A DNA stretch of 64,000 bases, from contig JACKQL020000021.1 of NCBI GenBank assembly GCA_018296165.2, positions 558,001-622,000 on the forward strand, read 5' to 3'. A program made the translations under genes and the position numbers. Below are positions 31,900-42,899 of the stretch, in pieces. How positions within the stretch are numbered: the first letter of the stretch is position 1; the number at the start of each line of letters is the position of its first letter. This stretch comes from Termitomyces sp. T153. Its lineage: Eukaryota; Basidiomycota; Agaricomycetes; Agaricales; Lyophyllaceae. The notes beneath the pieces are model-generated. The model was not told the origin of the DNA. It saw only the letters and a program-made list of their open reading frames with translations, and did no database searches.

Positions 31900-34800
31900 T
31901 CTGACAGTATGTGATGGCTTCCAGCCCATCTGCCAACTCCCTGCACCTTGATGTAGAGATAGAGACCATGGACACTCAGCAAACCTGTGGAGTCACTGCT
32001 CTTTTGGATAGCAGAGCAACAGGACTGTTTTTGGACTCAGAGTTTGTCAAGCACCATGGCCTGACCATGCAGCCCCTCCCCAAGCCCATTCTGGTCTACA
32101 ACATCAACAGAACACCCAATGGAGCAGGCATCATCAGCTCAATAGGCAACCTTGTCCTCCATTATTGGAATCATGTGGAGTGTGCTGTTTTTGCTGTTAC
32201 CAGCTTGGGTAGGCAGGATATGATCCTTGGTTTCACATGGCTTCACAAGCACAACTCCAAAGTAGATTGGACCAAGAGGGAAGTAAGCATGAGCAGGTGA
32301 CTTTGGAAGTGCTCTGCCTGCACTGCCAAGGACAGGGATAAACACTGGGCTTGACTTCAAGAGCACACAGCCATCCATGCATATTGTGCAGGGCCTCTCC
32401 CCTTTGCCAATCTGGACCTCCTGGATTCTCTGCCTCTGGTGTTCCCTTGTAGAGAGGCCCTCTATAGGGATGACCAGAGTAGTGGCAGAGCCCTGGAGGA
32501 GGAGCATGGAGAGGAGTTTGGTGGCATACACAAGCCAGAGCTCCTGGACAAAGTGATAGAGGTGGGGGACCAGATCTATACTACCACCATACACTTGCCA
32601 TTCTGCATTGCAGAAATCCAGACTAGCCAGACCACATCCCAGCAGCTGGCCCAGGTGGTTGCTGCTAACACCACACTCTGAGAGTTCTGAGATGTTGTAT
32701 CCCCCTACCTCCATATATTTGAGGATGTTTTCTCCAAAGCCTCATTTGACTTGCTCCTGGAGCACAAGTGGTGGGGCCACACCATTGAACTGCTGCCTGG
32801 TTCCACACTCTCCAGCTGTAAGGTCTACCCACTAGCACCCAGGGAGCAGGATGAGCTCAATGCCTTCTTGCAAGAGAACCTAGACTCTGATTGCATACAC
32901 CCTTCCAAGTTTCTAATGGCTTCTCCTGTCTTCTTCATCAAGAAGAAGGATGGCTTGCTCCAACTGGTCTAGGATTATTGGGTTCTCAATGCCATGATGG
33001 TGAAGAAATGCTACCCCCTCCCCTTCATCTCCAAGCTCATTAACAACTTCCAGGGTGCATGATACTTCACTAAACTGGACATTTGGTGGGGCTACAACCA
33101 CATGCATATCCCAAGGAAGGACACAAATGGAAGGCTGCCTTCTAGACCAACTGGGGGTTGTTCAAACCTCTTATTATGTTCTTTGGACTCACCAATAGCC
33201 CAGCCACCTTCCAGATGATGATGAACAACATCTTCTGGGACCTCATTGTGGAGGGCATAGTGTGTGCATACCTCAACAACATTCTCATCTACACCAAAAT
33301 GCTGGAAGAGCACTATTGGATCACTTGCCTCATCTTGGAACATCTCTGCCAGCACCAGCTCTACCTCAAACTGGAGAAGTGTGAGTTTGAGCAGACTCAG
33401 ATTGAATATATGGGCTTGATCATCTTGTAGGGAGCCATGGAGATGGACCTGGTAAAGGTAGCAGGTGTGGCAAAGTGGCTGGAGCCTGAGAACAAGAAGG
33501 AGGTGCAGGCATTCCTTGGCTTTGCAAACTTCTACTGGAGATTCATCCAGGACTTCTTGTATCATGCCCATCCACTATTTCACCTCACTGGAAAGGATGT
33601 TGCATGAAGTTGGGGGCCTCTGGAGCAGATGGCTTTTGATGCCCTCAAGTGTGCTGTGACCTTGGGACCTGTCCTCCTCTTTCTAAACAATGATTCCCCC
33701 TTCCAAGTAGAAGCTGACAGCTCTGGCTTTGCCACTGGGGCCATTCTTTTGCAGCATTCCCTAGAGGATGGGAAGTGGCATCCAGTGGCCTTCTACTCCA
33801 AGAGCCTAAATGTGATAGAGTGGAACTATGAGATCCATGACAAGGAGATGCTGGCCATCATCCAGTCATTTAAGGAGTGGTGGCACTTTCTAGAACATGT
33901 GCATGGCACAAGTTTGAAGTCTGGACAGATCATAAGAACCTTAAATACTTCTAGACAGCTAAGAAGCTCAACTGCTGACAGGCTCAGTGGTCCCTTTACC
34001 TCACCAACTTTGACTTCTTGTTGCATCACAAACCCAGCCAGAGTATAGGAAAACCAGATGCCCTGTCCTGGACAGCAGACCATGGCACAGGGGGGGGGGA
34101 GGACAATAGCAACATTGTGCTCCTCCACTCCAAACTATTCACAATCCAAGCCATGGAAGGTCTAGCTGTTGAGGGAGCAGAGGTAGACATCCCCTGGGAC
34201 ATCCAGCAGAGTAATTGGGATGGTTAGCAGGAGGAACTCATTGTGCAAGCAGCTTGGGCACTGAAGTTGAGGCATACCACTGGCACTAAATTGGTCCATG
34301 CAGACAAATGGGTGCTCCTGAATGAGATCTTGATCTTCAGGAATTGTATCTATGTGCCCAACATTCTGGAGGTTTGCTGGAGAATTGTAGAGCAACACCA
34401 CAACTCCCACATTATGGGGCACCCTAGACAATGGGAAAAGGAAGCTAGTATTGCAGAACTACTGGTGGCCTTAGATGTCCTGGTATATTGGGTCCTACAC
34501 TAGCACATGCAATTTCTGTCTCCAGACCAAGCCCTAACACTGCCTTCTCTCTGGACAGCTACACCTGCTGCCTGTGTCCACAGAACAATAGAGCATTGCC
34601 TCTGTGGACTTCATTGTAGAGCTCCCCAATGCCCATGGTTATAATGTGATCATGGTAGTGATGGACCTGTATGGCAAGCGAGCACACTTCATTCCAACTC
34701 ACACCACTTGCTCTGCTATGAGCACCACAAACCTGTACTGAAGGAACATCTGAAAGCTCCATAGCCTCTCTGATGCCTACATATCTGACTAAGGGCCACA

Positions 34801-35985
34801 ATTCATAGTGGACTTCACCAGGAAACTCTACTGACTACTCAGTGTGAAGCTTCACACCCCTACTGCCTATCACTCACAGTCCAATGGCCAGACCAAACAT
34901 GTAAACCAGAAGTTGGAGCAGTACCTCTGTCTCTTTTGCAACAAGTGCTAGGATGACTAGGATGAACTCCTCTTCAATGCTGAGTTCCAATACAACAACC
35001 ACATTCATGCTTCCACCCAATTTTTTGGATTCTTTCTTGACACCAGACAACACTTGTGCATGAGCTTTGAACTCTGGGCTCAACTCAGAGAATGAAGCAC
35101 TGAATAAATTTGTGGACTGGATAAAGAAGTCATAGGAGGAGGCCTGAGCAGTGCTGGTAAAGGCAAAGGATGACATAGCATGATACTATAACTGTAGAAG
35201 GACCCTGGGGCACAAATACCAGCCTGGAGATCAAGTCTATCTGGATGCCTCCAACATTACAACTACCCAGCCTTCAAAAAAGCTGTTGCACCACTAGTTG
35301 AGACCTTTCACAGTGGAATGGCAGGTAGGGCCCCTAGCCTACTGACTCTGGCTCTCTGCAGGGATGTGCCAGCTTCATTCAGTGTTCAATGTGGTCCAAC
35401 TGACTCTGGCCTCAAAGGACCCTATTCTGGAGCAATGTCTGCCACCCCTGCCACCTCTAATGGTGGTTGACAATAATGAGAAGTACTATCAAGGAACTGC
35501 CAATGCACATGTTTGGTCATGTGATTGGTCACATGATCAGTTGCCATGTGCATTCTGTGCAGAAGCCACATGGCAGGGTCACATGACTTGAGTAGATTTT
35601 CTGAACCCTACCATTGGAAACCCTCAGGCTTGTTCTCTTTGGATCTCCCTCTGCCAGGTGTGCAGTCCTACTTGTAGACATTGTACTATGCTGAATAGAC
35701 TTTGGATCTCCCTCTGCCAGTTGTGTGATTGAGCCACAGCCTCCAGAGGTTGCTCTTACAAGTACAAGGTTGAGGAAATCCTGGATAGTTGTTTATTCCA
35801 GCAATGACTACAATACAAGGTGAAGTGGAAGGGTTACAGGATCAAGGATATCTCCGGGGAACTGCAGGAAAATGTACATGCCCCAGAGCTCATCAAGAAA
35901 TTCCACAGGAGACACCTAGATGCTTCATGCACCATACAAGGAATCTACTCTATTTTGCCAGCAGACTAAGCAATCAGGACTTTTT
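31900..35985 (+). pseudogene. pol: Gypsy C pol: protease, RT, RNase H, integrase, chromodomain
   Basis: The protease is at 31911-32300 (ALLDSRATGLFLDSEFVKHH; DSG is DSR). RT is at about 32700-33430, with YFTKLDIW and the catalytic loop YLNNILIY in place of YLDD. RNase H is at 33629-33900 (VEADSSGFATGAILLQ, EIHDKEMLAI). The integrase runs from 34243 (VEQHHNSHIMGHP), with the core at 34590-34910 (VDFIVELPNAHG; PTAYHSQSNGQT). The chromodomain-like end is near 35766-35960 (YKVEEILDS). Many stops and shifts occur, and the solo LTR at 35487-35760 interrupts the linker before the chromodomain. Confidence 0.8.
35482..35765 (+). mobile_element. Solo LTR (family E) inside Gypsy C, TSD AGTAC
   Basis: A 274-bp insert (35487-35760) from TATCAAGGAACTGCC to GCTCTTACA, flanked by AGTAC on both sides (35482-35486, 35761-35765). 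Its end resembles the Gypsy C LTR end (TTGCCCTTACA), so it belongs to a related family. A partial copy is at about 52790-52935. Confidence 0.75.
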
Positions 35986-36026
35986 CTACTCTGCATGTTG
36001 GAATGCTGCACACTAGAGGGGGGTGA

Positions 36027-36394
36027 TGTCAGGAAACTTCCATTTCTGACCTCTGCAACCTATTCCAGCATCTCTGCAGCTTGTTTGACATCTCTGGGGC
36101 TTGTTCCAGAGCCACAGAGATCTCCAGAGAACTGCAGAGTTCTTTGTATTATCTCACCAATCATTGTTCTAGGATTAGGACTAGCTCTGGCTTTCTGTAC
36201 AGTAGTTCCCATGCCTCCACTGCCCACTGATGTGCTGCACTGAGCACTGGGAATCCTTAGACTTGTTCTCTTCAAATTCCCCTCTGCTAGGTGATTAGTT
36301 ACTAATTGTATTGTCATCTACTTGCTAATATACTTTGGATTCTCCTCTGCTAGCTGCATGACTCTGATCTGCCACTCCAGAGGTTGCCCTTACA
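36027..36394 (+). repeat. Gypsy C 3' LTR
   Basis: 368 bp, TGTCAGGAAAC to CCCTTACA, preceded by the purine tract GAGGGGGGTGA (36016-36026). Confidence 0.88.
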
Positions 36395-38690
36395 GTCTGC
36401 CATTGTATATCAACACAACAAGCATGTCAGAGGGTATCCCCTCTAGAAACTGCTCACAAATTGTGAATTCATCAGAGAACATTGATATGTTTTGAGCATG
36501 GTTGAGCAAGGCATTAAAGAAACCTTGCACTCCCTCTTTGACAACATACACTGCATTGTGGGCATCTTGCATTGTTGTGGGTTGTACAAATTGGTCATAC
36601 AATCCAAGTATTACATATTTGAACCTCCAGTGGGACTGGGCCCTATTCACATGAATTACATGTTGTAGGTACCATTTCAGGATGCCCACAGCTAGAGCAT
36701 CCATAAGGATTAGGACTTTCTTGCATTTGTGACCATCCCCACCATATTGTGCTACTGCATAAAATATGCAGATGCTTATGAGCCAGTTCTCAAGTTTACT
36801 AAACTTGGCTGACCCAGCATAAGGAGTGATCATCTTAGACAGATCCCTCCTTTTAGGCTTGAGTCCTTCAGAAATTGCCAGGTGGACTGCAAGCAGTTGT
36901 TTCATCACCACTCTTAGCCAATTGTGCATTGTCTGGCAGTGATATTTGTGGGCTTCTTCTACTCCTCAAATAGTAAATTGTCCACAATGTTGGGCAGCAT
37001 TGAAAATCACCATGCCTGTCTTTTGGGGAGGACTGTAGCCCTCCTCCTACCAGCTCTGTGACCAGCATTGTTCCCATTACCTACTGGACCATTATCTGGT
37101 CTGTCTGGGTATAGAGGGCCCCCTCCAGGGGGCAGTGATGGTCCTCAATCAGTAAAAGGCAGTCCTCTCCCTGGTCCTCCACCATCACCTCCTGAACCAT
37201 GTAGTCCACAATATGGCATTGAGGGTAGAGTGGACATAGAAGCACTACTAGGCATTCCCTACCTTGGATCTTCTCCATTCCATGCTTGGTTGCCAGGCCA
37301 ACTTAGGGGGCTGTTCCCTCCTTGTTCAGCCTGTTGTTGATGTGCTGTGGAGCTATTTCTAGTCCCAGCCATCCTTGTCTACTAACAGAGAGTGAGAGTA
37401 TTGCTCTTCCCTCTTAATTGGCTAAGTCCATTTTCATGGAACATACCCCTCAGGCCAAGCATCATAGAACACCACCCCTTAACCATCCATGTAGGACTGT
37501 TCAAAATCTTCCATGTTACCATTGTGGAATTGCTGCAATGCAATTCTGTCTTCCCAGGTCAGTGCCCTAGGGGTAGACCCAGTATGTCTATGTCACACTA
37601 TAGGTTGCTCAACTGTGATGACCGACCCAGCCTCTGTAAAGGCTAAATCAGGTGCTACAATTATACCTAATGTAGCCTGTCTTGCTGCATAATCACATGG
37701 CCTTTCTCTAGGCTGCTGTGACACCTGCAATAGATTCAATGCTTTGTTGACTGGGGATAGTGGGGATAAGAAATCCCCACCTAGATATAGAGAAGGCATT
37801 GCAGATGATGCCTGTGATCCCCATGACTTCTTCTACTGGAAGTAGTCTGTTACCTCCTGTGCTAAGAAAATCATGTAAAGTTCCATGAACTTTACTGGGT
37901 TGGTTGGGATGATTCCCTCATCCAATGACCACTGAATTGCTATGTGCTTAGCTACCCTTGCAGCTAAGCATTGCTCAAGCTGATTCTCCCAGAATACCAA
38001 CACCCTCCTGTGGAGGATGCTGTCTGGATGCACTTTACCATCCATATCCAAGGTGTCTCTGACATTCTCTAGAATTGTTTTGATAAATGCTGATAGCCCT
38101 GCTGTATACAAGCTCAGTGTGGTTCCAGCACACTCTCATACAGGGCTATGGGCCTTGTGAGGAGCATCTTCCCCACTCCTCAGCAGTGTAATCACCATTG
38201 AAGAGTCATGTTGACCTCCCACAGCCTCTGGGAAGAATTTCAGTCCTCCTATTCACAGTGCTGTAAGTGCATACAAGCAGGTTTTCCCTTGTTTGTCACC
38301 AATGGTACACCTTCTGGGTCTACTGTTAAGTACACTGAGTACAAGGCACTCAAGTGCCTTTAGTAGTGATGCTCATCAGACCCTCCAGAGGTGGTTGAAC
38401 AAGAGTAGCTGCTGGCAGCCCTTGTGGCATCACCCAACTCTCTCTCCCCATGCCATGGTGCGACATGACCAGATCCAATGGTTTATGTGGGGCACTTTGC
38501 AATGCTCCATCAAACTCTGGTTCAGACCTAGGCCCAAACACCTGACCTTCCATGGTCACCACCATGCCCATTGCAGAAGGTGAACATTGAGATTTTAATG
38601 TTCTGATTGTAACTAGTGGCAGTGAACTTCTTTCTGGAAGTTTGGCTTCTTGCTTTGCACATGAGTAAATGCTCATTTGACTTAGGAAAA
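36395..38690 (-). pseudogene. gag: Gypsy B gag N-terminal and leader region, part 1 of an interrupted element
   Basis: The best part is 36390-36929: MITPYAGSAKFSKLENWLIS, KWYLQHVIHVNRAQ, FKYVILGLYDQFVQPTTMQD and GVQGFFNALLNHAQN. These are typical of Gypsy gag of Agaricomycetes. It joins in frame, over the removed Gypsy C, to 29986 downward. From 36930 to 38690 the minus strand keeps fragmentary frames (for example 37833-38111, acidic and helical) that should be the gag N-terminus and leader; no motif is clear. Confidence 0.65.
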
Positions 38691-38912
38691 TGTAATGTTT
38701 CTGTTACAGTTTGTGCAGCTTATAGTTCACACCTTGTTAGTCAAAACTAGTCAATGGATCTTGTCTACAAAGTATGAAGTAAGGCACTGTCTTATGTAAT
38801 TACAATACTAGTATTTAATAGGTAGCATCAGGTGATGCTACCATATAATAATAATAGATAAATTACATATTATACCATATGAACTAAGATAGGTAACAGG
38901 CACTCTGTTACA
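38691..38912 (-). repeat. Gypsy B LTR, copy 1
   Basis: 222 bp, TGTAATGTTTCTGTTACA to CACTCTGTTACA on plus. Its reverse complement aligns with 54757-56082 (after removing a nested LTR): TACTTTGTAGACA, CTGTAACAGAAA. It is the 5' LTR of the minus-strand element. Confidence 0.75.
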
Positions 38913-41900
38913 GTGGTGCCACAACTCCAGACCCAGCCACTACTGCTTCAACATCCACCCTCATCAATCCCAAAGCCCTCAACATCAAAATCATTGGCAT
39001 CATGCCTTTTGCATGCATCCTACAAGATGATACCCCTGCCTTCCAATTACAAATCATGCCAGCCCTACTAGAAGAGTACCTCCATGCAGAAACCACCCTG
39101 CTGGAATAAAAAACAGAGGAACAAATCCTACACAAAGTAGTTCCCCTGGAATATCATGAATTTGCTGATGTATTCTCTGAAGGGAGTGCAAAAGAACTTC
39201 TCCTGCACTGCTCCAACAATCACAAAATTAATCTCAAAGAAGGCACCTTGCCCCCATTTAGCAAGATTTACAACATGTCATGTCTGAGATCAAACTCCAG
39301 GCCCTGAAGGATTACTTCAACAAAATGCTTTGCAAAGGTTTCATATACCCATCGATCTCTGCTGCCAGCACTCCAGTCCTGTTTGCCAAGAAGAAGGATG
39401 GGTCTCTCTGACTCTGTATTGATTACTGGGGACTCAACAAAGTCACCAAAAAGAACCAGTATCCCCTCCCCCTGATTGGAGACCTTGTTGACTGCCTCTG
39501 CAGTGCCAGATCTACACAAAAATAGACCTCTGCTTGGGCTACAACAATATCCAGATTGCTCCAGGGCATGAATGGAAGAACTCTTTGAGTATCTAGTGAT
39601 GGCCTTCAGAATGACTCACTCCCCTGCTGCCTTCCAGTACTTCATGAATGATATCTTCCACAACATGAACAATGTCTTCATTATTGTGTACCTGGACAAC
39701 ATTCTGATCTACTCAAATTCTTTGGAGGAACATCCAGAGCATGTCCACCACATCCTAAAACAACTCCAAGAGTATCACCTTCATGCCAAACCCAAGAAAT
39801 GCTCCTTCCATATGACAGAGGTCAAATACCTTGGAGTCGGGAGTACACATGGACTCAGCCAAGGTCAAAGCCATCCTCAGTTAAGAAGGTACAGTCCTTT
39901 TTGGGGTTTGCTAACTTTTATTGCCAATTCATTGACAACTACTCTGGAATCACCAAACCTCTCAAATGACTCATGTGGAAGGACACACCCTGAGACTGGG
40001 ACAGCAAGTGCCAAAGTGTATTCACCCTTCTCAAGAAAGCCTTCACCTTGACCCTGGTCCTCTGTCATTTTGACCCATCCCTACCAATAGTCCTTGAGTG
40101 CAATGCCTCCAACTAAGCCATTGCCAGAATACTCTCCCAGTTGGACTCTGGAGGCAAGGATCTCTGCCCCATTGCCTTCTACACCTGCTCAATGATCCCT
40201 GTGGAGCTCAACTACAATATCTACAGTGGGTCAAAAAACTGTCCCAATGTTTTATACTTTTTGAAAGATGACATTGGCATGAAGGATTGGAAGTATCTAA
40301 AATTTTAGTTAAATCATGTGAAATACTATGGCATCGCAGCTACAAATTGGATTTAAGCGTATGTAATATAAATCAAAACTGATGGAGTAATGGCCATTTT
40401 GAAATATTCACTCATTGGGACAGTTTTTTGAGCATCTTCAACTTTGCAGATTTATCCCTATTTCAGTGAGAAATAAAGAGTCAGTTGCATGTGGGAATAT
40501 CAACAGAGTCATGTGACCATGTTCGGGTCTATTTTGGAGTGGTTCAAGTTGGTTGAACTACATCTTGACTGTCAACCACCATCATGAAAGCTACTTCTCC
40601 TGCACAATGCTCTACTGTTGCTTCTCTCCTTGCTCAAGAGTATTCTCTGTGTCAGAATGAGGCTAAAACTGGTCTAGGGAAGTCTACTATTGGGAGGATC
40701 AGTAGAGAGTTGGAGGTGGACAAGGAAAACCATTCTGGAGGCCATCCAGATAAGCTTACTCCTTATGATAAATAGGCTATTGTTTGACAAATCTCAACTG
40801 GGAGACTTGATACAGCTGTTCAGGCCACCAATGTTATCAACAACATCATTTCCAATCCTGTCTCTCCTCAGACTGTCTGGAATGTGCTGAAGGAGGAGGG
40901 GTATTGGTCTGCTACAAAAAGGAAAGTTCCTATGCTCAAAGCTAGACATAGGCAACTATGACTTAAATGGGCTCAAGAGCATCAAAACTGGACTGTGGAG
41001 AACTGGAAAAGAGTGTTTCACTGTTAATCTTTGTCTCATCAAATCCTTGCCATTATCAAAGCCTTCCACCAGTGGAGGGCCTACCTTGAGTGATTTCCAC
41101 ACCACACCCAAGTCTACTCTGACCATAACAACCTGCAATAGTTTACAACCACAAAACAGCTCAGCTGCCACCAAGCTTGTTGGTCCAAAACCCTCTTGGA
41201 GTATGACTTCACTATCCACTATTGCTCCAGATGACTTGGCATGATGCCCAATGCCATCACCTGGAGGCCCAACATGTATCCAAAAAGGTTGTTTGAGGCT
41301 GAGCAGAATGTGTTCAACCATCAAGTGGTAATCCCCCCTGAGCATTTGCATGCCATGCTGATTATGAAGGAAGAAGGGATCCTCCACCAAATCAGAAATG
41401 CACCTCCAGACTCCTTTTTTGCCCAGCACAATCCCTGCAACAACTCCACCAACAAGTCAACCATCAACAAACCTTTCATTCTGTCTCTGGACATCCACCT
41501 CCTACTCTGGAGTGGACAAATCTATGCCCCAGAACACAAGCCCTTCTGCCTCAACATACTTCAGCAACACCATGATCACAAACTCCAAGGTCACTTAGGA
41601 ATCCATAAGACTCTCCAACTCATGTCCAAGACTTACTTTTGGCCAGGAATGAAGAAGGACATCACATGATATGTGAGGGCCTGCAAACTGTGCCTCCAGG
41701 CCAAAGTACCCCACTACTGCCCTTATGGCCTGCTGAAACCCCTCTCCATTGGCTAGCACTCTTGGTCCTCTATATTAATGGACTACATTGTCAAACTCCC
41801 TGACTCTGAAGGCTTCAATGCAATCCTTGTGGTTGTCTGCTGCCTCACCAAGCAAGCCCTTTTAATCCCCTGCCACACCACTGACAATGCTCCAGAGTTT

Positions 41901-42840
41901 GCTAAACTATTCCTTGAACACATCTTCTCCAAGCACAGAGTTCTGGACAACATCATCTCTGACTGTAGCCCATTATTTGTCTCCCACCTTTGGCAATTGC
42001 TATGTCAGACACTCAAAATCAAAACCAACCTCTCCACTGCCTATCATCTGGAGACTAATGGACAGATGTAAACCAAACATTGGAGCAGTATCTCCACCTT
42101 TACATTGACTATTTACAAAACAACTGGCATGCAGAACTCCTCCTCACCAAGTTCATTTACAACAACATGCCTCACCCCACCACCAGAGTGTCCCCTTTCT
42201 ATGCCAACAAGGGCTACAACTCTTGGCTCACCCTATCCCTCAAGGATATCCTCTCCCATGTCACCCAAAAAGTTGCCAAAGACCTCCAATCACTTCACCA
42301 GTTCCTCTGGGATGAAATCAACACTGCCAATCAAGCCTACTCCAAACATGCCAATGCCCAATGCAATCCCACCCCTAACTGGCCCTCCAGCACTCTGGTC
42401 TAACTCAATCAACATAATCTTAAGACCTAGAGGCCCTCCATCAAGCTTGATCACAAGCAACTTGGCCTCTTCAAGATTCTCTAGAAGGTCTTGACACATG
42501 CCTACAAACTCAACCTAAACCTGGGCCTGAAGGGCCTTCACCCTGTCTTCCATGTCTGCCTTCTTGAAAAACATGCCCCAGACCCTTTCCCTAGATAGTG
42601 CCCTAGTTGACTGCTCCCTATTGAAGTTGAAGACAAATACCACTACAAAGTCAAACAAATCCTCAACTCCCACCTTGTTCATGGTTGACCCCACTACTTG
42701 GTCCGCTGGAAGGGTTATGGACCTGAAGACAACACTTGAAAGCCCCACAAAAACCTCTCTAGAGCCTCTGCCAAACTCTAGGATTTTTATCAATGGTACC
42801 CCACCAAGCTCCAGGACCCCTAGGACTAGTCAATACAGAT
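38913..42840 (+). pseudogene. pol: Gypsy A2 pol: RT, RNase H, integrase, chromodomain
   Basis: Decayed plus-strand pol. Pre-RT is at 39138-39200 (VVPLEYHEFADVFSEGSAKE). RT follows at 39260-39840: KGFIYPSISAASTPVLFAKK, then [20 protein letters not shown] and the catalytic loop YLDNILIYS. RNase H is split by Tc1 at 40224 and resumes with YSDHNNLQ at 41116. The integrase zinc domain is at 41560-41700 (HHDHKLQGHLGIHKT, CKLCLQAK), and the core at 41778-42075 (MDYIVKLPD, NIISDCSPLF, YHLETNGQ). The chromodomain is at about 42640-42780 (YKVKQILNS, HYLVRWKGYGPEDN). Gag and protease of this copy are missing. Frames are broken by many stops. Confidence 0.85.
40224..41010 (+). mobile_element. Tc1/mariner-like element 2, truncated
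   Basis: Starts CAGTGGGTCAAAAAACTG after TA (40222-40223), inside RNase H of Gypsy A2. The transposase N-terminus is at 40584 (MKATSPAQCSTVASLLAQEY), with an HTH GLGKSTIGRISREL. It reads on, with a frame change near 40770, to SPQTVWNVLKEEGYWSATKR, KAQEHQNWTVENWKRV, and stops at about 41010. There is no DDE domain or right repeat. An exact 18-bp inverted pair lies at 40232-40249 and 40413-40430. Confidence 0.8.
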
Positions 42841-42899
42841 GGTAGTAGTGGGTGTAACCCCCACCTCTGGATTCATCAGGGATTCAACTCCCATGAGTA

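Larger units (their letters stand above)
29987..36399 (+). mobile_element. Gypsy C: full-length LTR retrotransposon with TSD GTCTG
   Basis: LTRs of 368 bp each (29992-30359, 36027-36394), beginning TGTCAGG and ending CTTACA, flanked by GTCTG at 29987-29991 and 36395-36399. A purine tract GAGGGGGGTGA precedes the 3' LTR. Gag, protease, RT, RNase H, integrase and chromodomain follow in the standard order but are broken by stops and CpG-type changes. It is inserted in the gag of Gypsy B and carries a solo LTR at 35487-35760. Confidence 0.9.
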
